NCBI GenBank assembly: GCA_017886765.1
Contig: JAGHJI010000080.1
Location: forward strand, 1-64,000
DNA: 64,000 nucleotides
Source: Eubacterium sp.
GTDB taxonomy: Bacteria; Bacillota; Clostridia; Oscillospirales; Acutalibacteraceae
Reading direction: 5' to 3'
Shown: one piece after another, positions 18,997-27,470 of the stretch
Numbering within the stretch: position 1 is the first letter of the stretch
Layout: the number at the start of each line of letters is the position of its first letter
Made by a program: the position numbers and the translations under genes
Notes under the pieces: generated by a model
Databases searched by the model: none
What the model saw: only the letters and a program-made list of their open reading frames with translations
What the model was told of the DNA's origin: nothing

Positions 18997-19314
18997 TCAT
19001 AATTTAATATCATCCGCAATATCCGTATAATAAATGATTTCTTTGTTCAGGGCTTTTGCATACTTTATTTCATTTTTCGTTGCGCTTCCTATGTAATGAT
19101 CTATATTAACAACTAAAATAGCGTCAGATATTTTAATTCTTTCTTTATGCATTTTACCAAGCATATCTTTTTCCTCATCTGTATAAGAATCTCTATCAGG
19201 ATTTGCCGGATATACAATACTTAACATACAATTACCCTGTAAAGACATTTTTTCTGTGATTCGCATGATTTCATCTTTGAATTTTAAGCTCCCGCATACT
19301 GTTATGATTTTCAT
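18997..19314 (-). CDS. Small Rossmann-like protein (DUF4406/nucleoside 2-deoxyribosyltransferase-like)
   Basis: 105 aa. It starts KIITVCGSLKFKDEI and carries VVNIDHYIGSATKNEI near its end, the two motifs of the small nucleoside 2-deoxyribosyltransferase-like/DUF4406 group. It may act on nucleotides or nucleosides, but that is inference from fold. It is AT-richer than the flanking genes and lies beside the structured stretch, which suggests an accessory gene. AGGAG precedes the ATG at 19314. Confidence 0.7.
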   Translation of the reverse strand: MKIITVCGSLKFKDEIMRITEKMSLQGNCMLSIVYPANPDRDSYTDEEKDMLGKMHKERIKISDAILVVNIDHYIGSATKNEIKYAKALNKEIIYYTDIADDIKL

Positions 19315-19367
19315 TATATTTTCTCCTTTTTAAAAATCTCTGCTGTTTAAATACCCAATCAAATCGC

Positions 19368-19397
19368 AAAAAGAGCTGTCCGTCAGAACAGCTCTTT
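19368..19397 (-). terminator. Terminator after the GH30 gene
   Basis: AAAGAGCTGT/ACAGCTCTTT (10-bp stem) with a T-run on the minus strand, starting 14 nt after the GH30 stop. Confidence 0.85.
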
Positions 19398-19410
19398 CTG
19401 AATGTAAGTA

Positions 19411-21012
19411 TTATTTTATTACAACGGTCACAACGGACATTGCGGGGACGGACACGCTGACGTTTCCTGCTTCGCCGGAGGCGGTCTGCTCCAGGTCATA
19501 TTCGGCGCTTGTGGTATAAACCGAATAATCACCGGTGCTGTTCAGCGTTGTTGTTTCGTCCTGCTGGGTATTGTTTACATAAACCACCACGGTGCTGTTG
19601 TCCTGATTTACAAAGGCGCAGCTTGCCAGTGTATCCACGCCGCTGGAACAGGCTATCCTTACAGCGCCCTCCTCAATAAATTTTGAAAAATTGCCCAGAC
19701 ACCAGAGCCTTTTTGAGGTCTGTATATCACTGTGGTCGTCGGGATTCAAATAAACAAGGCCATCCGGATAAACGCCGTAGGAACAGCCAAGCCACCAATC
19801 CCATTCCTTCGCGTTGAGGATAGTAAGATCGTCAACAATGACCTTAGCCATAGCCACGCCGTACTCAATGGTCATGCCGTTGGTACCGTTTTCCTCCTGT
19901 GAAATAAGGTCAAACACGCCGGAATTTTCATCATTGGTCATCTGGCAGTATTCGGTGCAGACAACGTCATAATTCGAATACTTATCCGCAATATAATCAG
20001 CAGCCTGCTGCTTTGTCTCCGTTGACGACCAGTAGGAATGAACGCTGACCGTATCAAAATAGTCTCTGAGCGCTTTATTTTTGAAAACGTATTTGGGACC
20101 CTTTCCAATCAAGCAGTCAAGATACGCGGCGCAGGTGGAGTCATCGCCCTCGGCGGAGCCGGATTCAAACATGGAAATTTTGCATCCGTTATTCTCAACC
20201 TCCGAGCCGGCAAATTTATCGATCATTGCGTTATACACGGCTGTCGCTTCTGTTTTTGAATAATAACAGCCCTCCTGATTCATGGAATATGTGCCGTCGT
20301 CATTATACCATGCCCGCCAGTTATACTGAGGCTCATTGATAGGGGAAACATCCGTAACCCTGTATCCCTGGCTCAGAAAATAGTCCGCGCTGTTATAACA
20401 AAAATCGGCGAACTCGTCATAGTTCGACTTGTCAAGGTTTGATATCCACGGGGCATTCTCATCCTTTTCAGGGGAACAGTAGCCGGCGCCGTTTTTAGTC
20501 AGGCTTACCGGCGCGCTGTTACAGAAAAGGGTAACCCTCAAATCGTCTCCTGCCAGCTTTTTTGCGGCGGAAAGGCAGTTCTGTGCCGCCTGGTCTCTGC
20601 CGAAATCATATGAGCCGTCCTCCTGTAAAAAGCATTCCGTGCTTCTGTTTTCAGTCAGTATATGCTCGTCTCCCTTTGAACCGGCGCCGAGATTGTACCT
20701 GTATATATTAAGTCCTATGCCATTTTCGCTGTCATAGAGATAGGAAAGGATCTCCTCATAATTCTCCCACTTTCCAACATCCTGGCTCCACCAGCAGGCA
20801 GACGCACCGAATCCGTTCATCGTCTGATAGACCACCGTATCGTCAAGAACTGTCTCTCCGGTGCTGACATTGTTCACAACGGAATCGCTCTGGTCATACG
20901 TTCTTTTACCGTCGATACCCACAACGCCGAAAAAGATATATGCCAGAACACCGATAACCACCGCAAGGACAATAACGACAGCCAAAATAATTATTTTTTT
21001 ACTCTTGGACAT
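19411..21012 (-). CDS. GH30-like glycoside hydrolase, membrane-anchored or secreted
   Basis: 533 aa. Residues 7-29 form a hydrophobic signal/anchor. The catalytic region begins NGFGASACWW near residue 66. The likely acid/base is Glu227 in SPINEPQYNW and the nucleophile Glu354 in VCTEYCQ. A C-terminal beta-sandwich ends the protein. This layout fits clan GH-A family GH30, which includes xylanases, beta-1,6-galactanases and glucosidases; the subfamily is unresolved. Last gene of uxuA-uxuB-GH30, 46 nt after uxuB, so surface polysaccharide cleavage is tied to hexuronate use. Confidence 0.8.
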   Translation of the reverse strand: MSKSKKIIILAVVIVLAVVIGVLAYIFFGVVGIDGKRTYDQSDSVVNNVSTGETVLDDTVVYQTMNGFGASACWWSQDVGKWENYEEILSYLYDSENGIGLNIYRYNLGAGSKGDEHILTENRSTECFLQEDGSYDFGRDQAAQNCLSAAKKLAGDDLRVTLFCNSAPVSLTKNGAGYCSPEKDENAPWISNLDKSNYDEFADFCYNSADYFLSQGYRVTDVSPINEPQYNWRAWYNDDGTYSMNQEGCYYSKTEATAVYNAMIDKFAGSEVENNGCKISMFESGSAEGDDSTCAAYLDCLIGKGPKYVFKNKALRDYFDTVSVHSYWSSTETKQQAADYIADKYSNYDVVCTEYCQMTNDENSGVFDLISQEENGTNGMTIEYGVAMAKVIVDDLTILNAKEWDWWLGCSYGVYPDGLVYLNPDDHSDIQTSKRLWCLGNFSKFIEEGAVRIACSSGVDTLASCAFVNQDNSTVVVYVNNTQQDETTTLNSTGDYSVYTTSAEYDLEQTASGEAGNVSVSVPAMSVVTVVIK

Positions 21013-21058
21013 AAACTCACCTCTTTATAGCTCGGCTGAAACCGCCGGACTCTGATTA

Positions 21059-21910
21059 TCAAACCCCTGAATATGCATTAAAACCGCCGTCAACAGGGAT
21101 ATTAACCCCGGTAATAAAGCCCGAATACGCTTCGTCACAAAGGAAAAGCAGCGTGCCGGAAAGCTCCTCAGGCTCACCGAATCTGTCCATAGGCGTGGCG
21201 GCGAGGATTTTTCCGGTCCTGGCAGTGGGCGTCCCGTCCTCATTCCAGAGCAGCGTTTTATTCTGCTTTGTTGAGAAAAAGCCGGGAGCAATGGCATTTA
21301 CACGTATGCCCATCGGCGCGAAATGTACAGCCATCCACTCGGTAAAATTCTTGACAGCCGCCTTTGCGGCGCTGTAGGCCGGGATACGTGTAAGGGGACG
21401 GAAAGCGTTCATTGACGTTACCATAATGATCGTTCCCCTTTCCTTCTCCGCCATATCCTTGGCGAACACTTGGGTGGGAATCAGCGTTCCCAGAAAATTA
21501 AGATTGAACACAAAGCTGATCCCGTCAGGATCAAGGTCAAAGAATGTCTTTATATTTTCGTCCTTCTGAACCAGATCGATTTTTTCAAGAGTATCCTTAG
21601 TGGTGGAGCCTTTGGGGTTGTTTCCTCCTGCTCCGTTCAGGAGAATGTCGCAGGTGCCGAGCTTTTCGTTGACTTCTTCTTTTGCCTGTTTCATGGATTC
21701 CAGATCCAGAACATTACACCCAACAGCGATAGCCTGTCCGCCGTCCGCGTTGATTTCATCGGCGCATTTCTGCGCGGCTTCTTTGTTAAGGTCAAGTACC
21801 GCTACCTTGCAGCCCTGCTGCGCAAGCGTTTTGGCAAACGCTCCGCAAAGGACTCCGCCTCCGCCGGTAACCACCGCAACTCTGTCTTTTAAATTATCGT
21901 GTTTAAACAT
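21059..21910 (-). CDS. uxuB: SDR-family D-mannonate oxidoreductase (fructuronate reductase)
   Basis: 283 aa short-chain dehydrogenase. The NAD(P)-binding TGGGGVLCG motif lies at about 15-23, and the catalytic Ser166, Tyr179 and Lys183 (YSAAK) are present. The GGGGVLC variant and long insertion before FNLNFLG are typical of the SDR-type mannonate oxidoreductase found beside uxuA in Firmicutes (YjmF-like). It reduces fructuronate to mannonate, and UxuA, 3 nt upstream in the operon, dehydrates it. Without the neighbour only a generic SDR call would be possible. Confidence 0.85.
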   Translation of the reverse strand: MFKHDNLKDRVAVVTGGGGVLCGAFAKTLAQQGCKVAVLDLNKEAAQKCADEINADGGQAIAVGCNVLDLESMKQAKEEVNEKLGTCDILLNGAGGNNPKGSTTKDTLEKIDLVQKDENIKTFFDLDPDGISFVFNLNFLGTLIPTQVFAKDMAEKERGTIIMVTSMNAFRPLTRIPAYSAAKAAVKNFTEWMAVHFAPMGIRVNAIAPGFFSTKQNKTLLWNEDGTPTARTGKILAATPMDRFGEPEELSGTLLFLCDEAYSGFITGVNIPVDGGFNAYSGV

Positions 21911-21913
21911 CTC

Positions 21914-22984
21914 TCATTTTTCCTTTCTGCTTTTTTCTACCGCTTCCCAGAGACCGTTGAGATAGCTTACACCCAGGGCTCTGTCATAAAGTCCGTATCC
22001 GGGACGGGCGACCTCGCCCCATATCATCCTGCCGTGGTCAGGGCGGATATATCCGTCAAAGCCCGCCTCCTGAAGCGCTTTGACGATCTCGTACATATCC
22101 AGAGAGCCTGCCGCGCTCTCATGGGCGGTTTCATTAAACCACTGATTATTTATAGACACATTGCGCAGGTGCGCAAAATAGATTCTGTCGCCTGCCGTCT
22201 TAATAATATCCACTATGTCATTATCGTGACTCGCGCCCAGAGAACCTGTGCATAAAGTGATACCGTTATACTTACTGGGTACCATATCAAGCAGTTTTTT
22301 TATAGCGTCCTTCCCCGTTATGATTCTCGGCAGTCCGAAAATCGGCCAGGGCGGATCATCGGGGTGAATCGCCATTTTCACATCGCATTCCTGACAGGTG
22401 GGCATAATCGCCTCAAGGAAGTACTTGAGATTTTCCCACAGATCATCGGCGGTAACGCCCTTATACTTTTCAAACAGCTCTTTGATTTCTCCCATACGCT
22501 CCGTTTCCCAGCCGGGCATAGCATATCCGTTTGAATGATCGTCAATCTCTCTGAACATATCTTCCGGAGATTTGCCTTCAACCTGCTTACCGTCATAACA
22601 AAGGCAGGTGGAACCGTCCGGCAAGGGCATATAGAGATCCGTCCTTGTCCAGTCAAATACCGGCATAAAGTTATAACAAATCACCTTTACGCCTGCCTTG
22701 GCAAGATTACGGATTGAGGTTTTATAATTTTCAATCAGTCTGTCCCGTGACGGCAGACCGAGCTTGATGTCCTCATGGACATTTACGCTCTCAATACATT
22801 CCATAGTAAGTCCGGCGGCGGTGATTTCGTCATACATTTTCTGTACGTCCTCCATCTCCCACGCCTCGCCTGCCGGGAGATAATGAAGTGCCGGCACAAC
22901 GCCTGTCACTCCGGGTATCTGCCTGATCTGGCTGAGGGTAACGGTATCCTTGTCGCTGCCAAACCAGCGGAAAGTCATCTGCAT
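21914..22984 (-). CDS. uxuA: Mannonate dehydratase
   Basis: 356 aa TIM-barrel enzyme that converts D-mannonate to 2-keto-3-deoxygluconate. The N-terminal MTFRWFGSDKDTVTL and the VICYNFMPVFDWTRTDL segments are canonical; AIHPDDPPWPIFGLPRI supplies metal-binding His and Asp residues. First gene of uxuA-uxuB-GH30, with AGGAGG before the ATG. Glucuronate isomerase (uxaC) and KDG kinase/aldolase are not in the window, so the pathway must be completed elsewhere. Confidence 0.95.
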   Translation of the reverse strand: MQMTFRWFGSDKDTVTLSQIRQIPGVTGVVPALHYLPAGEAWEMEDVQKMYDEITAAGLTMECIESVNVHEDIKLGLPSRDRLIENYKTSIRNLAKAGVKVICYNFMPVFDWTRTDLYMPLPDGSTCLCYDGKQVEGKSPEDMFREIDDHSNGYAMPGWETERMGEIKELFEKYKGVTADDLWENLKYFLEAIMPTCQECDVKMAIHPDDPPWPIFGLPRIITGKDAIKKLLDMVPSKYNGITLCTGSLGASHDNDIVDIIKTAGDRIYFAHLRNVSINNQWFNETAHESAAGSLDMYEIVKALQEAGFDGYIRPDHGRMIWGEVARPGYGLYDRALGVSYLNGLWEAVEKSRKEK

Positions 22985-23024
22985 ATTTCTTCCTCCTTGA
23001 TTTTACTCTTTCTAACAAGATTAT

Positions 23025-23053
23025 TTTACCATATCGCATAATGCCTTTCAAGG
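23025..23053 (-). promoter_or_regulatory. Predicted promoter of uxuA-uxuB-GH30
   Basis: Minus-strand TTGAAA (23053-23048), 17-nt spacer, TAAAAT (23030-23025), about 40 nt before uxuA and immediately after the yqfD stop. Confidence 0.5.
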
Positions 23054-23057
23054 TCAA

Positions 23058-24032
23058 TTATGATTTTCTTCTGGTGATATACGATGCGCTTAAAACGCAT
23101 TTATCGGCGTCTGTTTCGTGACTTTGGGTTTTATTTATGATTTCAAAACCGTCAAATTCCTGTTCCTCCTGATACCCCAGTTTCTTTTCCGCCAGGGCAA
23201 GCAGTTCCTCATCCGTCAATATTCTCGATTCCGACGCCAAAAACTGCTCCTCGGATTCTGTAATTCCGATGGGCAGTTTTGTATCTTTTACCGTAAGATA
23301 ACTTTCACTCTGCTGTGAGATATCGCCTGTCTCTTTTTTCAGATACAGCGGAATATCGGCTGTGAAAAAACGGAGCCTCTTATATGTCTTTATGCTTTTT
23401 ACGGTTATGTCCTTCTGCTCCCTGTACGCCACGACCTGCAGCTCTTTCCTGAAAACATCGATACCCTTCAGCTTATCCTCGTCGCCGTCCTTATCGGCAA
23501 GACGTGTTTCATTGATTTCCACTCTCGCCGTTGAGCCCATTTTATTTATATGGACCCAGGAAATGTCGTCAAATTCACTCATCATATCCCAGCAGACCTC
23601 GTCCCTGCTGACGCTGCTCCACATAACGCCGGATTTGATATTGTGATTTTCAAGATAGACAGATATCGTCGTCTCGCTGATTCTGTCATTTCCGACAATT
23701 TCCACATTCCATATGAAACAGCTCAAAAATGAGATAATAACTACAAACGCAAGCATTCCCATAAAAAAGCCGATACGGTTTTTCAGCGGCAGAAGAATAA
23801 AAGGTAAGCCCCTTTTTTTTCGTACTCTGACCTTGCCGCCATGACGAAAAGCGTAATGATGGAGCTTTTTATATATTCTGAGATTACAGCAGGCATCAAA
23901 CCCGTCTGAATTCCTGACTACATCCCGGATTTCCATTCCGTCCGCAAAACACTCTGTCAAAAAATCCTCGGCAAAGCCCCCGGTAAATGAAAAGCGGACA
24001 TATCCGAATATCCATCTGAAGAATCCAATCAA
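23058..24032 (-). CDS. yqfD: Sporulation protein YqfD
   Basis: 324 aa membrane protein with a soluble N-terminal part, one clear membrane segment in FFMGMLAFVVIISFLSCFIW, and an extracytoplasmic domain with the IVGNDRISETTISVYL segment. This is the YqfD family of Firmicute sporulation (related to stage IV proteins) acting in the mother cell. It overlaps yqfC by 4 nt (ATGA), the conserved yqfC-yqfD pair. The neighbouring phoH-like gene seen in some spore formers is absent here. Confidence 0.9.
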   Translation of the reverse strand: MIGFFRWIFGYVRFSFTGGFAEDFLTECFADGMEIRDVVRNSDGFDACCNLRIYKKLHHYAFRHGGKVRVRKKRGLPFILLPLKNRIGFFMGMLAFVVIISFLSCFIWNVEIVGNDRISETTISVYLENHNIKSGVMWSSVSRDEVCWDMMSEFDDISWVHINKMGSTARVEINETRLADKDGDEDKLKGIDVFRKELQVVAYREQKDITVKSIKTYKRLRFFTADIPLYLKKETGDISQQSESYLTVKDTKLPIGITESEEQFLASESRILTDEELLALAEKKLGYQEEQEFDGFEIINKTQSHETDADKCVLSASYITRRKS

Positions 24033-24289
24033 GACGAAAACTCCATTGAAATAATGTTTCCCTCCACTATGGCGCCCTCGCGCGTGAAGGAATTGATACG
24101 CAGGTCATCACCGAAAAAGGTAATAATCTGTGTGCCCAGGCTCAATGTGATTTTGTCATTTGAATATTCAACAATGCTCTGCAAGCCGTCCACCAGACAT
24201 TCCCTGCCGGTCATCTCCAGCCGCGGCTTACCGAAATAATAGTCATAAGATTCCGGCCTTATCTTTTCCTTAAGCTTGACTTTTTTCAT
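24029..24289 (-). CDS. yqfC: Sporulation protein YqfC
   Basis: About 86 aa, a small YabP/YqfC-family protein. The segments RLEMTGRECLVDGLQSIVEY and GDDLRINSFTREGAIVEGNI match the family. It is conserved beside yqfD in endospore formers and, by relation to YabP, may work in spore coat or forespore-envelope assembly. I take the ATG at 24289; a GTG three codons upstream (24298) is a possible alternative. The ribosome site is weak for either. Confidence 0.88.
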   Translation of the reverse strand: MKKVKLKEKIRPESYDYYFGKPRLEMTGRECLVDGLQSIVEYSNDKITLSLGTQIITFFGDDLRINSFTREGAIVEGNIISMEFSS

Positions 24290-24337
24290 ATTAATCACCA
24301 GTTAATGTTTATGCGCAAACCGGCAATAAAAGAATAA

Positions 24338-24360
24338 ACGGCTGTGATTTTTACAGCCGT
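24338..24360 (-). terminator. Second hairpin of a tandem terminator after the MFS gene
   Basis: ACGGCTGT (24338-24345) / ACAGCCGT (24353-24360), 7-nt loop. On the minus strand it is followed by TTTATTCTTTTATTG, a mediocre U-tract. It lies beyond the stronger hairpin at 24396-24418. Confidence 0.5.
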
Positions 24361-24387
24361 AAATCATAATTATTGTATAAAACTATA

Positions 24388-24418
24388 TAAAATCAGGGCT
24401 GTGAAAAAATCACAGCCC
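24388..24418 (-). terminator. Terminator after the MFS transporter gene
   Basis: GGGCTGTGA (24396-24404) / TCACAGCCC (24410-24418), a 9-bp stem with a 5-nt loop, followed on the minus strand by TGATTTTATA. It lies 48 nt after the MFS stop. Confidence 0.7.
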
Positions 24419-24465
24419 GCTTTGCATAATATTCAAAACTTGTTTTCACATACTTACACCAAAAT

Positions 24466-25953
24466 CTATCCTTGCTCCGACTCAGATTCGGTCTCCGATT
24501 CAGGCTCTGCTTTCGCATCGGAATTCTGGTCAAATTCTTTACGCTTTTCAAGAACAGCCTGATGGATATCCTCCTTCGTCTTTCCGGTCAGTTTGTAGAA
24601 GAAGAACGGAACACCCGCAAGGAACATCATAATACCGTGGAACACCGTATAGAAGAACAGCATAAGTATTCTTGTTCTGAGACTCTGCTCCGGCTCCGGC
24701 ACGGCGTCCGTTGGCTGAATATAGCCGATAATTGAATTTTCACCGTAAAGGATTTGGGGTGCGAGCGCCTGCGCGATCGTTCCACTTATCATGGTAAAAA
24801 TGCCGATTACAAACGGCAGCGTAGCGTCCAGTCTTTTACCTGTTTTAAGCTCAATATCCTCCAGAACATCCGCCTGGAACATACTGGGCAGAAGATTTGA
24901 CGCGCCAAACTGCAAGCCGATAAGGAACAGAAATACGATAAACAGGATCTGCAAAACCGCGCTGGGATGATTAAAATAAATATAACCTACAATAAAAGCT
25001 ACGGTGTTTATAATAACCGAGTAAATACCGCTGGCAATATACAGCACCTTTGAGTTGAATTTTTTAAGAAGGAAATTAATAACGAGCATGCCTACAGCCG
25101 TCCCTATACCCGTTGGCAGACCAAACCATAAATACTGGCTGGTGCTGCCGAGAAGAGCGGCGGCAAGGAATACACCCATAAATGTGGCGATCTGCCTGAA
25201 ATTTTTAAGAAATTCCGAAATAAAGATTACCCATGCGTATTTATTCACCAGAACATCCTTAATCCCGACAAGAGGATTTTTCTTCTCATTGCTGTAGGTA
25301 ACGCGCTCTCTTATCGCCTTGGTGGCAACCAGCATACAGATTGTACCCACAACGGCGCAGAGCGCGGCGCTGATAATATATTGCGTTCCCTCGTCTTTCC
25401 AGATAAGGCCGATAACAAGAACAATAACCAGCGGAGCGGAATTGCCTACCGCCGAACAGATACTTCTGAAAGAAATTACGTTGTCTCTTTCCTTCAGATT
25501 GGGCGTCATGACAAACGCCACTTTATTCATAGCGTCGCCGAAATTTGTGACTACCGCCCAGAGTACTGCGATAGCTGTTACATAGATCAGCAAAAGGCTG
25601 CCGGATAATCCGGGAGGCGCCCAGAAGCTGAGCACAAGCAGTACACCGCAGGGAATGGCCACCGCTAACGCAAGGGGGCGGAACTTGCCCATCTTGCCGG
25701 GTCTTCTGCCGTCAATATACATGGTTATAAAGAAATTCAGCACAAACGGAATGATGTTTACCAGTGTGTTGAAAAGCGATGTCTGATTTTCATTAAGGCG
25801 CAGCACGTTGACAAGATACGCGCTGCGGTAGGAGCCAACCATACCGGTCATATTGGTATAAAAGAATACTCCTACCAGATAAAGTATAAATTCTGAAATT
25901 TTTAAATATTTTTTATCCTGCGCCGACGGCGGCGTTAAAACTTTTTCTGACAT
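24466..25953 (-). CDS. MFS transporter of the glycoside-pentoside-hexuronide (GPH) type
   Basis: 495 aa with about 12 membrane segments, MYIDGRRPGKMGKFRPLAL as the conserved loop between helices 2 and 3, and a charged, Glu-rich cytoplasmic tail. GPH proteins move glycosides or hexuronides with a cation. It lies 21 nt after the metallophosphoesterase gene, so both are one operon next to an AraC regulator and an alpha-galactosidase; an alpha-galactoside substrate is plausible but unproven. Start is ATG 25953 with AAAGGGG upstream; a TTG seven codons earlier is less likely. Confidence 0.83.
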   Translation of the reverse strand: MSEKVLTPPSAQDKKYLKISEFILYLVGVFFYTNMTGMVGSYRSAYLVNVLRLNENQTSLFNTLVNIIPFVLNFFITMYIDGRRPGKMGKFRPLALAVAIPCGVLLVLSFWAPPGLSGSLLLIYVTAIAVLWAVVTNFGDAMNKVAFVMTPNLKERDNVISFRSICSAVGNSAPLVIVLVIGLIWKDEGTQYIISAALCAVVGTICMLVATKAIRERVTYSNEKKNPLVGIKDVLVNKYAWVIFISEFLKNFRQIATFMGVFLAAALLGSTSQYLWFGLPTGIGTAVGMLVINFLLKKFNSKVLYIASGIYSVIINTVAFIVGYIYFNHPSAVLQILFIVFLFLIGLQFGASNLLPSMFQADVLEDIELKTGKRLDATLPFVIGIFTMISGTIAQALAPQILYGENSIIGYIQPTDAVPEPEQSLRTRILMLFFYTVFHGIMMFLAGVPFFFYKLTGKTKEDIHQAVLEKRKEFDQNSDAKAEPESETESESEQG

Positions 25954-25974
25954 AAATTTTACCCCTTTTGTCAA

Positions 25975-27348
25975 CTAACGTTTCCACTTTATATTTAAAA
26001 CCGTATTGTAATCCCTCTGCTTCTCATCTCCGATCATGGACAAAACAAAGTCATCAATATTGCTGAGAAGCGGATTTTTTGCCCCAACTTTTTTCTCGAT
26101 GATATGCGTTACCGGATGCAGTCTTTTAAGCAGTTTTGATACCGCGTCGTACATCGGAGTACCTTTGACATAAGGCTCATCGCCGACAAAAATATTTCTG
26201 ACGAGTTCTACGCCCACATCCTTGACAAGCCGGTCGCCGATGCTTTTATCGACTTTAAAGCAAAGCAGCCTGCCCAGTTTTTTAAGCGTAAGCTTCTGAA
26301 GCAGCTTGCCGACCATGGTGACAGGGATTTTAAGCTTTTTGTTCCTTTCCGGACCGCCGAACAATCTCGTAAAGAACGCGAAATCATATGCCATAGCGTC
26401 AATGATATCTGTTATCATCCGGTCAAAACGCCACTGGAAATACTCCGCCGCCGTTCTGCCGCCCTTGTCCCAGTCAAAATCCTCAATGGTATACGATTTG
26501 ATATCAATCGTATTGTTTTCCTCAAACGTTACCTTGCGGTAAGCGCAGGGACAACCCACAAAGCATCCGGTCTGGACATCCGTAATTCTATTGCCTTTTT
26601 GCGTGGTATAATCCGTTACCGCCTGCGCGTGCATATGGCCGGTAAAAATCAGATCCAGTCCTGCGTCGGCAAACTTTGTCGCCACGGTCTCCCAGTCAGT
26701 CAGCTTTGCGTCGCCTATAAAATTCATGACCGGAGAAAAAGGCAGAAGCGGATAATGCGTCATAGCAAATATGTAATCACCTGCTTCGTGCGCTTTCTTT
26801 ATTTCATCCAGCGCCCACTGCATCTGATCGTCCCAGATCCCTTTAAAATCCTTACAGTCCCCGTCACAGTTCAGAGCCAAAAGTCTTATGCCGTCCGTAA
26901 GCTGAACCACATAGGACATGGATTCGTGCTCGCTGATAGCCTGATCAAAACCGTAATGGTGATACATCGCCCTAAGGTTTTCCCTTGGCGTGCCTTCAAC
27001 CGGAACACATTGATCACCTACAAATCCGCAGGGATTTTCAGCATAATCGTGTCTTGCTGTAATCAGATAAATTGTTTTCCCCCGACTTTCAAGGTACTCC
27101 AGCTTTTTGATAAAGCCCTCGTGACTTGCCTGTTCACCGCGGTAAACCAGATCACCGGGGATAAGAACATACTCCGTTTCCTTATCCTGCGCTATCTGCT
27201 CAAATCCGGCGTCAATGATCGCTCCGGTCTCCGCCACGCATTTCTGATCCGTTCGGCTTCTTTCCTCATACGCCTTACCCTCGCCGCCCAGAGACAGCTC
27301 AAAATAATGCGGGTCGGTTACGAGAAAGAAGGAAAACGGCTTTTCCAT
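25975..27348 (-). CDS. Calcineurin-like metallophosphoesterase
   Basis: 457 aa. The two-metal phosphoesterase motifs appear in order: DPHYF (motif I), PGDLVYRGE (II), TARHDY in place of the usual GNHD/E (III), TMTHYPLLPF (IV) and FTGHMHAQ (V). Motif III keeps the His-Asp but has Ala-Arg before it. No signal peptide, so cytoplasmic. The substrate is unknown; as first gene before an MFS sugar transporter it may handle a phosphorylated sugar product. Start is ATG 27348 after a run of G residues; the longer TTG extension lacks a ribosome site. Confidence 0.85.
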   Translation of the reverse strand: MEKPFSFFLVTDPHYFELSLGGEGKAYEERSRTDQKCVAETGAIIDAGFEQIAQDKETEYVLIPGDLVYRGEQASHEGFIKKLEYLESRGKTIYLITARHDYAENPCGFVGDQCVPVEGTPRENLRAMYHHYGFDQAISEHESMSYVVQLTDGIRLLALNCDGDCKDFKGIWDDQMQWALDEIKKAHEAGDYIFAMTHYPLLPFSPVMNFIGDAKLTDWETVATKFADAGLDLIFTGHMHAQAVTDYTTQKGNRITDVQTGCFVGCPCAYRKVTFEENNTIDIKSYTIEDFDWDKGGRTAAEYFQWRFDRMITDIIDAMAYDFAFFTRLFGGPERNKKLKIPVTMVGKLLQKLTLKKLGRLLCFKVDKSIGDRLVKDVGVELVRNIFVGDEPYVKGTPMYDAVSKLLKRLHPVTHIIEKKVGAKNPLLSNIDDFVLSMIGDEKQRDYNTVLNIKWKR

Positions 27349-27437
27349 AAACATTCCCCCCCTATTTAAACTATATTTACGCAATAATAATAAGATACAT
27401 CTTTTTATAATATTTTGTAATAGATAAAATCACATAC

Positions 27438-27451
27438 AATGTTAGGATTAT
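27438..27451. promoter_or_regulatory. Candidate AraC-protein site upstream of the phosphoesterase operon
   Basis: AATGTTAGGATTAT occurs here on the plus strand and again, on the minus strand, at 28295-28282 in front of araC. Similarity extends slightly on both sides (CAC runs before, AC after). Positions upstream of two co-located genes suggest an operator, but the araC copy also contains that gene's AGGA ribosome site. Confidence 0.4.
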
Positions 27452-27470
27452 CACAATAACAGACTGCAGA

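Noticed and set aside
26599-27369. Plus-strand open frame of 256 codons
   Set aside because: Antisense shadow of the metallophosphoesterase gene, which has all family motifs and a proper ribosome site.
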